Of a stretch of 37,872 nucleotides of DNA, positions 25,809 through 34,552 are shown piece by piece. The stretch is from Bradyrhizobiaceae bacterium (lineage in GTDB: Bacteria; Pseudomonadota; Alphaproteobacteria; Rhizobiales; Xanthobacteraceae). Numbering within the stretch: position 1 is the first letter of the stretch; the number at the start of each line of letters is the position of its first letter. The translations under genes and the position numbers were made by a program. The stretch covers positions 1 through 37,872 of the forward strand of contig CANKHJ010000023.1 of assembly GCA_947481635.1 (NCBI GenBank), in the 5' to 3' direction. Under the pieces are notes generated by a model, which worked only from the letters and a program-made list of their open reading frames with translations, did no database searches and was not told the origin of the DNA.

Positions 25809-28060
25809 GGGGCTCGCTCCGGCTTTCGCCGCATCACACGCCAGATCTTTTCCGCGGTGATCGGCATGTCGAGATGCGCAACGCCGTATCCGGCGAGCGC
25901 GTCGAGGATCGCATTCACCACCGCCGGGGGCGATCCGATCGTCCCGCCCTCGCCCGCGCCCTTGGCGCCGAGCGGATTGGTCGTGCAGGGCGACCGCTCA
26001 TCGGTCTGAACCTCCAACATCGGCAGGTCCAGCGCCCTCGGCAAGGCATAATCCATCAGCGAGCCGGTGACCAATTGTCCATCGGCCGGATCGTGGCGAA
26101 TATGCTCCATCAGGGCCTGCCCGACGCCTTGCGCAATGCCTCCGTGGGTCTGCCCGTGAACGATCATCGGATTGACCACCACGCCGACATCGTCGACCGC
26201 AGTGAAGCGGGTCACTTTCACCTCGCCGGTCTCCCTGTCGATTTCCACTTCGCAGACATGACAGCCATTCGGCCAGCTGAAGGCCGCGACCTTGACCTTG
26301 CCCTCGGCCAGCAGAGGCCCGCCGCGGGCGCGCGACAATTCGAACCAGTCGATCGCGTTGGCGCGGGGCGCATCCTCGCGCGCCTGCGCGATCAGGTCAT
26401 CGCAGGCTGCCGCAATCGCGGCGCCGCCGATGAACAGCGAACGCGATCCGCCGCTGCCGCCGCCGCGCGGCACCTGGTCGGTATCCCCCTGGACGATGCG
26501 GACCTGATCCATCGGAACGCCGAGCCGCTCGACAACGATTTGCGCATAGGAGGTCTCGAGGCCCTGCCCCATATTCTGGGTACCCGAGAACACCGTCACC
26601 TCGGTTTCGGTGACGACGATCTGCGACGACTCCACGGGATTGGCGGCGCCGGTCGATTCGATGAAATACGCCATTCCGCGGCCAGCCAGCCTGCCGTGCT
26701 GCGCCGCAATTTTTTGGCGCGACGGAAAGCCGTTCCAATCGGCCGCGGCCAGCGCCGCGTCCATGACCCGAGGAAAGTCGCCGCTGTCATAGGTTTCGCC
26801 CATGGCGCTGACATAAGGCAATTCGCGCGCACCGATCATATTGCGGCGGCGCAGGTCGACCGGATCGACGTCAAGCGCGCGCGCGGCCTTGTCGATCAGC
26901 CGCTCCAGCAGATAGATCGCTTCGGGCCGCCCGGCGCCGCGATAGGCCTCGACCGGTGCGGTGTGGGTCAGCACGGTGCCGACCTGGAGGTGGAGACTTG
27001 GAATACGATAGACGCCGGCCAGCGGCTTTGACCCGGATATCGTCGGAATCACCGCGCCGAGAAACGACAGATAGGCGCCGACATTGGCGTGGGTGCGCAC
27101 GCGCAAGGCCGTGAATCGAAGATCGGCATCGAGCGCAAGCTCGGCAATGCTGCGATGATCGCGACCGTGACAATCCGACAGGAAGGCCTCGGTGCGGGTC
27201 GCGACCCAGCTGACCGGTCGGCAGAGCCGGCGCGCTGCATGCGCAACCGCGACATATTCAGGATAGATGAAAGTCTTCGCACCGAAGCTGCCGCCAATGT
27301 CGCGCACGATCACGCGGATGTTCTCCGGCGCGAGTTCAGGCAGGATATGCGCGAGATGCTGCCGGCATAGCTGTGGCATCTGGCATGCGGTGGTCAGCGT
27401 CAGCCGCGCCCCGTCCCACTCCGCGACCGCGGCACGCGGCTCGAGCGCATGCGCAATCAGGCGATTATTCACCAGTTCGATCGGGACGCGGTGAATGGCG
27501 ATCTCGAATGCCTCGCGAACGGCTTCGGCGTCGCCATGTTCATACCAGCCACAGACATTGTCCGGGGCCGCCGCGTTCACACCCACGGCATTCGATGCGG
27601 CAGCAGCCGCGACGTCCGCGACTGCATCCAGCGGTTCCCAGTCGATTGCGATCTTTTCCGCGGCGTCGAGCGCCTGCCACTCGGTTTCCGCGATGACACA
27701 GGCAACCGCCTCGCCGACGAAGCGCACCACCTCCGCGGCCAAGGCGAGGCGCGGCGGCGGCGACATCGCCGCGCCGTCGCGCCGTTTCAGCATCGGCGCA
27801 TAAGGCAGTGGCCGGAGACCCGCTTCGAGCAGCATCCGCCCGTCGAAAACGCTCAATACGCCTTGACTTGAGGCGGCCGCGGCGAGATCCAGGCTTGCGA
27901 CCCGCGCATGCGCGAAGGGGGACCGCACGAACACCGCGTGAGCGAGACCATCCGGGCTGCGGTTCGCCGTAAAGCGTCCAGCCCCGGTGACGAAGCGGTG
28001 GTCTTCGACCCGCCGCACCGATGCACCGATCCCCGCATGGCCGGCCAGATGCGCATTCAT
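25805..28060 (-). CDS. Molybdopterin-binding large subunit of a xanthine dehydrogenase-family hydroxylase
   Basis: A 751-residue protein matching the large subunit of molybdenum hydroxylases (CoxL, xanthine dehydrogenase, isoquinoline oxidoreductase). Visible motifs: GGSFGAKTF (256-264), EAYRGAGRPE (371-380, the form II type rather than the AYRCSFR of true CO dehydrogenase), TQNMGQGLETSYAQI (494-508) and GAKGAGEGGTIGSP with the active-site Glu704. It inserts water-derived oxygen into a C-H bond of an aromatic, heterocyclic or aldehyde substrate. The [2Fe-2S] and FAD subunits it normally needs are not in the window. Start and end both overlap neighbours by four bases (ATGA and GTGA). Confidence 0.92.
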   Translation of the reverse strand: MNAHLAGHAGIGASVRRVEDHRFVTGAGRFTANRSPDGLAHAVFVRSPFAHARVASLDLAAAASSQGVLSVFDGRMLLEAGLRPLPYAPMLKRRDGAAMSPPPRLALAAEVVRFVGEAVACVIAETEWQALDAAEKIAIDWEPLDAVADVAAAAASNAVGVNAAAPDNVCGWYEHGDAEAVREAFEIAIHRVPIELVNNRLIAHALEPRAAVAEWDGARLTLTTACQMPQLCRQHLAHILPELAPENIRVIVRDIGGSFGAKTFIYPEYVAVAHAARRLCRPVSWVATRTEAFLSDCHGRDHRSIAELALDADLRFTALRVRTHANVGAYLSFLGAVIPTISGSKPLAGVYRIPSLHLQVGTVLTHTAPVEAYRGAGRPEAIYLLERLIDKAARALDVDPVDLRRRNMIGARELPYVSAMGETYDSGDFPRVMDAALAAADWNGFPSRQKIAAQHGRLAGRGMAYFIESTGAANPVESSQIVVTETEVTVFSGTQNMGQGLETSYAQIVVERLGVPMDQVRIVQGDTDQVPRGGGSGGSRSLFIGGAAIAAACDDLIAQAREDAPRANAIDWFELSRARGGPLLAEGKVKVAAFSWPNGCHVCEVEIDRETGEVKVTRFTAVDDVGVVVNPMIVHGQTHGGIAQGVGQALMEHIRHDPADGQLVTGSLMDYALPRALDLPMLEVQTDERSPCTTNPLGAKGAGEGGTIGSPPAVVNAILDALAGYGVAHLDMPITAEKIWRVMRRKPERAP

Positions 28061-28860
28061 ATCGGGGTGCCTTGCCCGATCAATCCGCCGCCGTCGACCA
28101 CGATGGTCTGGCCGGTGACAAAGGCGGCAGCGGCCGACGCGAGAAACACGGCCACGCCGGCGATGTCATCCGGCTCGCCGGCGCGCCGCAGCGGATAGGC
28201 GCCCGTGATACGCTCGAGCATCTCAGCATTGCTCCACAGCGACTTCGAGATGTCGGTGCGGATCAATCCCGGCGCAATGGCATTGGCGCGCACATTATGG
28301 CGTCCATACTCGACCGCGATGTTGCGGACGAGCTGCATCTGGGCGGCTTTGGCGAGGCCATAAATGCCGAGCGAGCGCTCGCCTGCAATTCCTGAAATAC
28401 TTGCGATCACGATGATCGCGCCGTCGCGCCGGGATGCCATTTTGGGCAGAACCAGGTTCGCCAGCCAGACATGGCTCTTCAGATTGATCGAAAGCATCCG
28501 GTCGAAGGCTTCGTCGGTCACGCCCCGCATCGGGCCGGCATAAGTGACCGCGGCTGCATTCGCGACCAGGATGTCGATCTGTCCGAATGCAGTCTCGACT
28601 TTGCTGACCAGGCCTTCGAGAAGATCGGTCTGCCCGAGGTCCATCGCCGCACCGATCGCATGACCGCCTTGCGCGACGATCTCGGCAGCGACAGCGTCGC
28701 AGACCGACTGTTCACGCCCGTGGATGGCGACATTGGCCCCGTGCTCGGCAAGACGGCTTGCGATCGCGCGGCCGATGCCTCGCGTCGCGCCGGTCACGAG
28801 GGCGGTCTTGCCCGCAAGGTTGAACAGCGTGCTTATGACTCTGTCTTTCTGGTCGGCCAT
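28057..28860 (-). CDS. SDR family oxidoreductase in the CoA operon
   Basis: A 267-residue classical SDR with TGATRGIG at residues 23-30, an HGRE after the second strand (NADP preference likely), NAAAV near 101-105, Ser154, Tyr167 and Lys171 (YGLAK) and the ending FVTGQTIVVDGGGLIGQG. Its first 28 bases overlap the end of the crotonase gene before it, and its stop overlaps the start of the molybdenum hydroxylase gene as ATGA. Position suggests oxidation or reduction of a hydroxyacyl-CoA-like intermediate. Confidence 0.88.
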   Translation of the reverse strand: MADQKDRVISTLFNLAGKTALVTGATRGIGRAIASRLAEHGANVAIHGREQSVCDAVAAEIVAQGGHAIGAAMDLGQTDLLEGLVSKVETAFGQIDILVANAAAVTYAGPMRGVTDEAFDRMLSINLKSHVWLANLVLPKMASRRDGAIIVIASISGIAGERSLGIYGLAKAAQMQLVRNIAVEYGRHNVRANAIAPGLIRTDISKSLWSNAEMLERITGAYPLRRAGEPDDIAGVAVFLASAAAAFVTGQTIVVDGGGLIGQGTPI

Positions 28861-29633
28861 TGCGCGGGACGGCGCTGGTTGAAGGCCTCCATCCCGACGC
28901 GGAAGTCCTCGGTCAGCAGAGCGGTCGAGACCGCCGCGTTGCCGAATGCCAGCGCCTGGGCCAAGGTCATGTCCTGCATCGCCTTGAACGCGCTCTTGTT
29001 GCGGCGCGACGATTCCGGCGACTTGTCGAGCAGGCGGGCGACAAGCCAGTCGATCTTGGCGTCGAGTTCCGCCGCCGGCACGACATAGTTGACGAGGCCA
29101 TGAGTCAGCGCCTCGGCCGCGGTGATGGTCTCAGCGGTCAGCATCAGTTCGAGCAGCTTGCGCGGCGGCATCAGCCGCTGCAGGTAGGCAAGACCCAGCG
29201 TGTTGATCAGACCAACACGCGCCTCGGGAAGGCCAAAGCTCGCCCGCTCGACCGTGACGGCGAGATCGACCATCGCGAGCAGCGAAAGCCCTGGCGCCAG
29301 CGCATGGCCATTGACCCGCGCGATGACCGGCAACTGGCAGGCTTCGACCGCGGCAAACAGACGCGTGATTGGATGGTTCAACCAGTCGGGCGCGAGCCCG
29401 CGCGCGCTCCGTTCCAGATCGGCCGAGAGGTCACCGCCGCCGCAGAAGAAACGGTCGCCTGCGCCGGTGATCACGATCGCGCGGATCGCAGCATCGGCCT
29501 GCGCCGACGCCAACGCCTCGATCATCAGCGGAAACAGGTCCCAGACAACCTGGTTCATCTGGCCGGGACGATTGATCGTCAACCAGCGCACCATGCCGCG
29601 CGTTTCGGTGAGAAGGATCGGTTCGCCGGACAT
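28833..29633 (-). CDS. Crotonase (enoyl-CoA hydratase/isomerase) family protein
   Basis: A 266-residue crotonase with GDRFFCGGGDLSADLE and NGHALAPGLSLLAMVDLAV for the CoA and oxyanion sites. It keeps the first catalytic glutamate in FGLPEARVGL, while the second is replaced (NTLGLAYLQRL). The ATG at 29633 lies 5 bases after the stop of the acyl-CoA ligase gene; an in-frame TTG further up overlaps that gene. No clear ribosome site is visible, so translation may depend on the upstream gene. It is the second gene of the CoA operon. Confidence 0.88.
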   Translation of the reverse strand: MSGEPILLTETRGMVRWLTINRPGQMNQVVWDLFPLMIEALASAQADAAIRAIVITGAGDRFFCGGGDLSADLERSARGLAPDWLNHPITRLFAAVEACQLPVIARVNGHALAPGLSLLAMVDLAVTVERASFGLPEARVGLINTLGLAYLQRLMPPRKLLELMLTAETITAAEALTHGLVNYVVPAAELDAKIDWLVARLLDKSPESSRRNKSAFKAMQDMTLAQALAFGNAAVSTALLTEDFRVGMEAFNQRRPAQWPTRKTES

Positions 29634-29638
29634 GCTGG

Positions 29639-31162
29639 TCAAATCGAACGCGCCGTATTGGCCCAATAGGGATCGCGCAGCTTTCGTTTCATGATTTTCC
29701 CCGATTCCTCGCGCGGCAATGAGTCCGTCATCTCGATCCTGCGCGGCACTTTATAACCGGCGAGCCGTTCGCGCAGGAATGCGCGCACCGCATCGTCATT
29801 GACGCCGCTGCCTTGCAGAGGCTGGATGTAGGCGCAGACCGACTCACCGAATTCCGGATCGGGGATTCCGAAGACGGCCGCGTCGGCGACGCCGGGCATC
29901 AGCGCCAACGCCGCCTCGATCTCGGCGGGATAGATATTCACGCCACCCGAAATGATCATGTCGCGGCGACGGTCGCTCAGGAACAGAAAGCCGTCCTCGT
30001 CGAGATAGCCGACATCGCCGCACGTCACCAAGCCGTCGCGGCCGACCTCGGATCGCCGCTCATCCTGCTTGTGATAGGTGAAGTCGGGGTAATTGACGTT
30101 GCGAGCGTATATTTCGCCCGGCTCACCGGCGCCTAGACGCCGTCCGTCCGGTGAATATATTCGGATTTCCGCGCCGGGGACCGGGCGGCCGAGAGTCCCG
30201 GGCTTGTTGAGCCACTCGGCGGCGGATACACGCGTGATCGGCCCCAATTCGGTGGCGCCGTAGTAATCGTAGATCCGGTCGCCGAGCCATTCGATCATGG
30301 CCCGCTTGACGTCAGGCGGACAGGGCGCAGCGCCGTGAACGATCCATTCGAGCGACCCGACATCGTATCGGTCGCGCACGGCCTGCGGCAAACGCAGCAG
30401 CCGCACGAACATCGTCGGCACCATATAGGCGTGTGTCGCCTTGTGTTCCGCGACCAGCCGCAGGAATTGCTCGGCATCGAAACGCGGCTGAATGATCAGG
30501 GTGCCGCCGGTCCGCAGCGTCGAAAGCGCGACCGCGTTCGGAGCGCTGTGATAGAGCGGCGCCGCCGCCAGGGTGCGCATGCCGGAGCGGCTGCCGAACA
30601 CATAGGCCATCGACACCGCGACCCGCTTCTGCGCTTCGGCGTCGAGCGGCGGCCGGCGCACGCCCTTCGGACGCCCCGTCGTTCCCGACGTGTAGAGCAT
30701 CGTCAACGGGGATGGCCGCGGTGCGCCGGTCCAGATCGGCGCCGACGCGACCCTGGCTGACCAGTCGCGGTCCTCCGCCATAACGCAGCGACGCCGATCG
30801 ATCCGATAGGCTTCGATCAAAGCGTCCGGTGTCGCGACCGCATAGCGGCGCGTGTCGGGCGCGATGCCCTCCAGCGGCAGCAGCAGATCGGCATGGCCGA
30901 TCAGAAGCTTGGCGCTGGAATCGGCCAGGACATAAGCCACTTCGTCAGCCGAAAAATGCCAGTTGATCGGCAGGATTGCGGCACCGAGCCGCGCCGCGGC
31001 AAGCGACAGCAATGCGAACGGCACGTCGTTGCGAAACAGCAGAGCCACAGTGTCGCCGGCGCCGATGCCTTCGGCCTCGAGGGCACCGGCCGTGCGACCG
31101 ACGCCCTCGGCGAGGCGAGCCTCGTCGAGCCTCTCGGCGCCGAAGATGATGCGGTCGGACAT
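29639..31162 (-). CDS. Acyl-CoA synthetase (AMP-dependent ligase)
   Basis: A 507-residue ANL-family ligase. The phosphate loop TSGTTGRPKG is at residues 158-167, YYGATELGPITRVS follows near 300, LVTCGDVGYLDEDGFLFLSDRRRDMIISGGVNIYPAEIE is the hinge region, and ESGKIMKRKL near the end carries the catalytic lysine. It activates a carboxylic acid to its CoA ester with ATP. As the first gene of the operon it should start the pathway served by the three crotonases, the SDR and the molybdenum hydroxylase. The acid is unknown. The promoter and TetR-type operator lie just upstream (31201-31228). Confidence 0.93.
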   Translation of the reverse strand: MSDRIIFGAERLDEARLAEGVGRTAGALEAEGIGAGDTVALLFRNDVPFALLSLAAARLGAAILPINWHFSADEVAYVLADSSAKLLIGHADLLLPLEGIAPDTRRYAVATPDALIEAYRIDRRRCVMAEDRDWSARVASAPIWTGAPRPSPLTMLYTSGTTGRPKGVRRPPLDAEAQKRVAVSMAYVFGSRSGMRTLAAAPLYHSAPNAVALSTLRTGGTLIIQPRFDAEQFLRLVAEHKATHAYMVPTMFVRLLRLPQAVRDRYDVGSLEWIVHGAAPCPPDVKRAMIEWLGDRIYDYYGATELGPITRVSAAEWLNKPGTLGRPVPGAEIRIYSPDGRRLGAGEPGEIYARNVNYPDFTYHKQDERRSEVGRDGLVTCGDVGYLDEDGFLFLSDRRRDMIISGGVNIYPAEIEAALALMPGVADAAVFGIPDPEFGESVCAYIQPLQGSGVNDDAVRAFLRERLAGYKVPRRIEMTDSLPREESGKIMKRKLRDPYWANTARSI

Positions 31163-31200
31163 GACGATCAGAGCACTTGCGGGATCAAATCCAGGTCGTT

Positions 31201-31228
31201 AATCTAACCTGACTGAGCGCTCAGTCAA
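31201..31228 (-). promoter_or_regulatory. Sigma70-like promoter of the acyl-CoA ligase operon
   Basis: On the minus strand TTGACT (31228-31223) and TAGATT (31206-31201) are separated by 16 bases, matching the -35 box at 5 of 6 and the -10 box at 4 of 6 positions. Transcription would begin near 31194, leaving a leader of about 32 bases before the ATG at 31162. The -35 box and spacer are covered by the palindrome at 31210-31227, the expected layout for repression. Confidence 0.6.
31210..31227. promoter_or_regulatory. Perfect 18-base palindrome, probable TetR-family operator
   Basis: TGACTGAGC-GCTCAGTCA is a perfect palindrome in the 80-base gap between the divergent ligase operon and the TetR gene. 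Operators of acyl-CoA-responsive TetR regulators often have this TGA(C/G)TGAGCGCTCA form. It overlaps the ligase promoter and lies 15 bases before the TetR start, so one site could control both directions. Confidence 0.75.
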
Positions 31229-31242
31229 CTCAAAGGCTCGAA

Positions 31243-31875
31243 ATGCGGACGTCCCCCTCGCCTGATCCGGCTGGCGGAACCAACGTGAAGGACGCAGCCC
31301 TGGTCGAGGAGCGCCGGGGACGGATCGAGCGCGCCGCGATCGAGGTGTTCCTGCGCAAGGGCTATGCGGCGACGACGACGCGCGAGGTCGGCCTCAAGGC
31401 CGGGCTGACCCAGGGCACGCTCTACAATTACATCCGGACCAAGGACGACATCCTGTTCCTGGTCTGCGACCGCGCCATTGCGCGCTATCACGAGGCGGTC
31501 GCCACCGCGATGGCCGGCTCCGACGTCCCGCGGGATCGACTGGTGCGTGCCGTGCGCGCTGTGGTGCGGGCGCAATACGAACATCGCGACTCGATCGCGC
31601 TGGTGCTGCGCGAGGCGCATCTGCTCGACAGCCGCTCACGCACCGCGTTGCGGCGTCGCGTCGATACCTTCCTCGAAGAGATCGTCGGCATCGTCGCAGC
31701 CGGCCTGCCGCCGCAACAGCGGCGCGCCTCGGTGCGCATGCTGGCCGAAACGATCACCTATCTGCCGACTCTGTTCGCCATGCGACGCTGGCGGCTACGC
31801 GGTGAAGGCCCACCCGAGGACCTGATCGACGCTGTCGTCGACATCGTCCTGGCTGCACTCAAGATCGAACAATAA
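31243..31875 (+). CDS. TetR family transcriptional regulator
   Basis: A 210-residue regulator. The N-terminal helix-turn-helix is clear: IERAAIEVFLRKGYAATTTREVGLKAGLTQGTLYNYIRTKDDIL (about residues 28-71). The all-helical ligand domain follows. It probably represses the divergent ligase operon and itself through the palindrome at 31210-31227 and is released by an acyl-CoA or acid; this is inference. AAGG lies 6 bases before the ATG at 31243. A GTG at 31285 would give a shorter 196-residue form. A Bug-type receptor and two SDR genes follow closely on the same strand. Confidence 0.9.
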   Translation: MRTSPSPDPAGGTNVKDAALVEERRGRIERAAIEVFLRKGYAATTTREVGLKAGLTQGTLYNYIRTKDDILFLVCDRAIARYHEAVATAMAGSDVPRDRLVRAVRAVVRAQYEHRDSIALVLREAHLLDSRSRTALRRRVDTFLEEIVGIVAAGLPPQQRRASVRMLAETITYLPTLFAMRRWRLRGEGPPEDLIDAVVDIVLAALKIEQ

Positions 31876-31899
31876 CGACTCGCAAAGGGAGGATTGAAT

Positions 31900-32859
31900 A
31901 TGCGGATTCGCTGGCAGCTTGTGCTTGGTATGCTGGTCGGGCTGAATCTCGTCACCACCGCCGTGGCGCAGAATTTCCCCAGCCGGCCGATAAAATTCGT
32001 CGTGCCGTTCCCGCCGGGCGGACTGGTCGACACGCTGGCCCGCGTTGTCGGCGACGATCTGGCGAATGAACTTGGGCAACCGGTCGTCATCGACAATCGC
32101 GCCGGCGCCGCCAGCAAGCTCGGCGCGCAATTCGCAGCCAAGTCAGATCCCGATGGCTATACGTTGTTTCTCGCGAACGGAACCACCAACGGAACGCTGC
32201 CGGTGGTGGATCCGGCATTCGATCCGGTGAAGGACTTCCTTCCGGTCAGTACCCTGACACTGACTCCTTTTATTCTGGCTGTCAGCCCAGAGCTTGGCGT
32301 CAACTCCCTGCCGGAACTGATTGCCCGGGCGAAAGCCAAGCCCGGCGAACTGAACTACGCCACGCCCGGCACCGGCACCGCCGCACATTTTGCCGGTGAA
32401 ATGCTCAAGAGCATGGCCGGAATCGACATCGTCCATGTGCCGTATCGCGGGCTTGCGCCGGCGCTCACCGACCTGCTCAGCGGCCGGGTGCACATGACGT
32501 TCGACTCGACGATCCTCGAACTTCTCAAAACCGGAAAGCTGAAAGCCATCGGGACGACCGGCCTGCAACGCAGCCCGTTCGCCATGGACGTCCCGACCCT
32601 CGATGAGGCCGGCCTGAAGGGCTACGACGTCGTCGGATGGGCCGGCATCGCAGTGCCGGCTGGGACGCCGCGCGAGATCGTCGCGCGGCTGAACGCGGCG
32701 ACCAAGACCACGATGGCAAAGCCGGCCGTTCAGAACCGGCTGCGCGATCTCGGCCTGGTTCCGGCGTCCAGTTCGCCGGCTGAAATGGCCAAGCTGATCG
32801 ACGACAGCATCGCGCGCTACCGTATGATTGCGACCAAGAATAATCTGAAATTCGATTAG
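31900..32859 (+). CDS. Bug-family tripartite tricarboxylate transporter substrate receptor
   Basis: A 319-residue periplasmic binding protein. It begins with a short signal peptide ending TTAVAQ (about residue 24), then the family start NFPSRPIKFVVPFPPGG (Bug/TctC type), with VIDNRAGAASKLG, DGYTLFLANG and the late PGTPREIVARLNAATK-like segment. Bug receptors deliver organic acids to TctA/TctB, neither of which is in the window. GGGAGG before the ATG at 31900 decides the start against a TTG two codons earlier. It sits 24 bases after the TetR gene, so its ligand may be the pathway substrate. Confidence 0.9.
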   Translation: MRIRWQLVLGMLVGLNLVTTAVAQNFPSRPIKFVVPFPPGGLVDTLARVVGDDLANELGQPVVIDNRAGAASKLGAQFAAKSDPDGYTLFLANGTTNGTLPVVDPAFDPVKDFLPVSTLTLTPFILAVSPELGVNSLPELIARAKAKPGELNYATPGTGTAAHFAGEMLKSMAGIDIVHVPYRGLAPALTDLLSGRVHMTFDSTILELLKTGKLKAIGTTGLQRSPFAMDVPTLDEAGLKGYDVVGWAGIAVPAGTPREIVARLNAATKTTMAKPAVQNRLRDLGLVPASSSPAEMAKLIDDSIARYRMIATKNNLKFD

Positions 32860-32871
32860 ACGAAAGCATTC

Positions 32872-33621
32872 ATGAATCAGCTCGACACCGCGGGCCGCGT
32901 CGCCATCGTCACCGGGGCGGCGCAGGGACTCGGACTCGCGATCGCAAAACGCCTGTCCGAGTCCGGCGCCTTTGTCAGTCTGTGGGATCGCGACGTGGCA
33001 ACGCTCGAGCGCGCCCAAGCGGCGCTCGGCGTCGAGCGGACCATGATTCATGAGGTCGACGTGACCAACGCCGACCAGATCGACGCGGCGGCAAAGAAAA
33101 CCGCCGAACGATACCAGAAGATCGACATTCTCGTGAATAACGCCGGGATTATGGGCCCCACCATACCGACCTGGGACACCAGCGAAAGCGTGTGGCGTCG
33201 GGTCATCGATGTGAACCTCACGGGCACTTTCCTGTGCTGCCGCGCCGTGGTGCCGTATCTTCGCTCAGGTGGTTACGGACGCGTGGTCAACCTCGCGTCC
33301 ATCGCCGGCAAGGAAGGCAATGCCAACGCCGCCGCCTACAGCGCCAGCAAGGCCGGCATCATCGCCCTGACGAAGTCGCTCGGGAAGGAGCTGGCGGATT
33401 CCAACGTGTTGGTGAATTGCGTGGCCCCGGCAGCGGTGCGCACCGCGATCTTCGGCGAAATGAGCGACGAGTATGTCGACTTCATCAAATCGAAAATACC
33501 GATGGGCCGATTTGGCACCGCAGACGAAATCGCCGCGCTGGTGTCCTGGCTTTGCACCGAGGAATGTTCGTTCTCGACCGGCGCGGTGTTCGATCTGTCC
33601 GGCGGGCGGGCCACTTACTAA
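32872..33621 (+). CDS. SDR family oxidoreductase
   Basis: A 249-residue classical SDR: TGAAQGLG at residues 14-21, an acidic WDRD after the second strand (NAD preference likely), NNAGI near 89-93, Ser143, Tyr156 and Lys160 (YSASK), and the ending FSTGAVFDLSGGRATY. It begins 12 bases after the Bug receptor stop, consistent with one transcript from the TetR gene onward. Closest in style to 3-oxoacyl-ACP reductase-like SDRs; the true substrate is not shown. Confidence 0.88.
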   Translation: MNQLDTAGRVAIVTGAAQGLGLAIAKRLSESGAFVSLWDRDVATLERAQAALGVERTMIHEVDVTNADQIDAAAKKTAERYQKIDILVNNAGIMGPTIPTWDTSESVWRRVIDVNLTGTFLCCRAVVPYLRSGGYGRVVNLASIAGKEGNANAAAYSASKAGIIALTKSLGKELADSNVLVNCVAPAAVRTAIFGEMSDEYVDFIKSKIPMGRFGTADEIAALVSWLCTEECSFSTGAVFDLSGGRATY

Positions 33622-33678
33622 GCCGGCTGATGCAGGGCGGCTTCACCGGCCTGCGCGAGCTTAAGCCAGGAGCGACCC

Positions 33679-34461
33679 ATGCCCTTGCCATCTGCGGCGC
33701 CATTGCTGGATCTGAGCGGCAAGCTCGCGGTCGTCACCGGCGCCGCGCGCGGCATCGGCTTCGCGACCAGCCGTCTGCTCGCGTCGCACGGCGCATGTCT
33801 CGTCCTCGCGGATCGCGATCAGACCGCCATTGAAACCGCAGCAGCAACTTTGAGAGCCGAGGGCTTCGACGTCCAGGCATCGTGTCTGGACGTCACCAAC
33901 GAAGCGGCCGTGTCCGAGGCCTTCACCGACTGGGAAGCGCGGCGTGGACCGACCGATATCCTGGTGAATAATGCCGGCATCTCCATTCGCAAGGCGCTGA
34001 CCGAACTGTCGCTGGAAGAATGGGAGACCGTGCAGCGCGTCAACGTGACCGGCGCATTTCTTTGCAGCCGGCAAGCCGCCCGGCTCATGATCGAACGCCG
34101 CACCGGGGCGATCGTCAACGTCGCTTCCGTGATGGGCATGACCGGCGGCGGCCCCTACCCCAACCCGGCCTACAAGACCAGCAAAGGCGCTTTGGTGAAC
34201 TTCACGCGCGCTCTCGCCGTGGAGCTTGCCCCCTGGGGAGTCCGTGTGAACGCCGTTGCGCCGACCTGGGTGCGCACAGCCTTCATTGGTGCGCTGACCG
34301 AAGATGTGGAGATGTATCAGCGGATCGAAGCCTTGATGCCGCTCGGGCGTATCGCCGACGCCGACGAGGTCGCCGCCGCAATTCTGTTCCTGGCAAGCGG
34401 GATGGCGTCGATGATTACCGGCCACACGCTGCCCGTCGACGGCGGTTTTCTCGCGCAATAG
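33679..34461 (+). CDS. SDR family oxidoreductase
   Basis: A 260-residue SDR with TGAARGIG at residues 20-27, ADRD after the second strand (NAD preference likely), NNAGI near 97-101, Ser150, Tyr165 and Lys169 (YKTSK) and the ending MITGHTLPVDGGFLAQ. AGGAG precedes the ATG. It follows the previous SDR by 57 bases on the same strand; the two are related but clearly different in sequence. No terminator-like hairpin with a T-run follows. Confidence 0.88.
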   Translation: MPLPSAAPLLDLSGKLAVVTGAARGIGFATSRLLASHGACLVLADRDQTAIETAAATLRAEGFDVQASCLDVTNEAAVSEAFTDWEARRGPTDILVNNAGISIRKALTELSLEEWETVQRVNVTGAFLCSRQAARLMIERRTGAIVNVASVMGMTGGGPYPNPAYKTSKGALVNFTRALAVELAPWGVRVNAVAPTWVRTAFIGALTEDVEMYQRIEALMPLGRIADADEVAAAILFLASGMASMITGHTLPVDGGFLAQ

Positions 34462-34552
34462 CCTGACGCGGCCCGGCTTCAAAGATGAAGCAGCGCGCAT
34501 GCCGCTCTCATCGCACACACCACAACAGAGGTCGCTTCAGGCGTTTGCTTCC

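Noticed and set aside
25805-28060. Naming the molybdenum hydroxylase as CO dehydrogenase large subunit (coxL)
   Set aside because: The active-site loop reads AYRGAGR, not the AYRCSFR of true CO dehydrogenases, and the other cox genes are absent.
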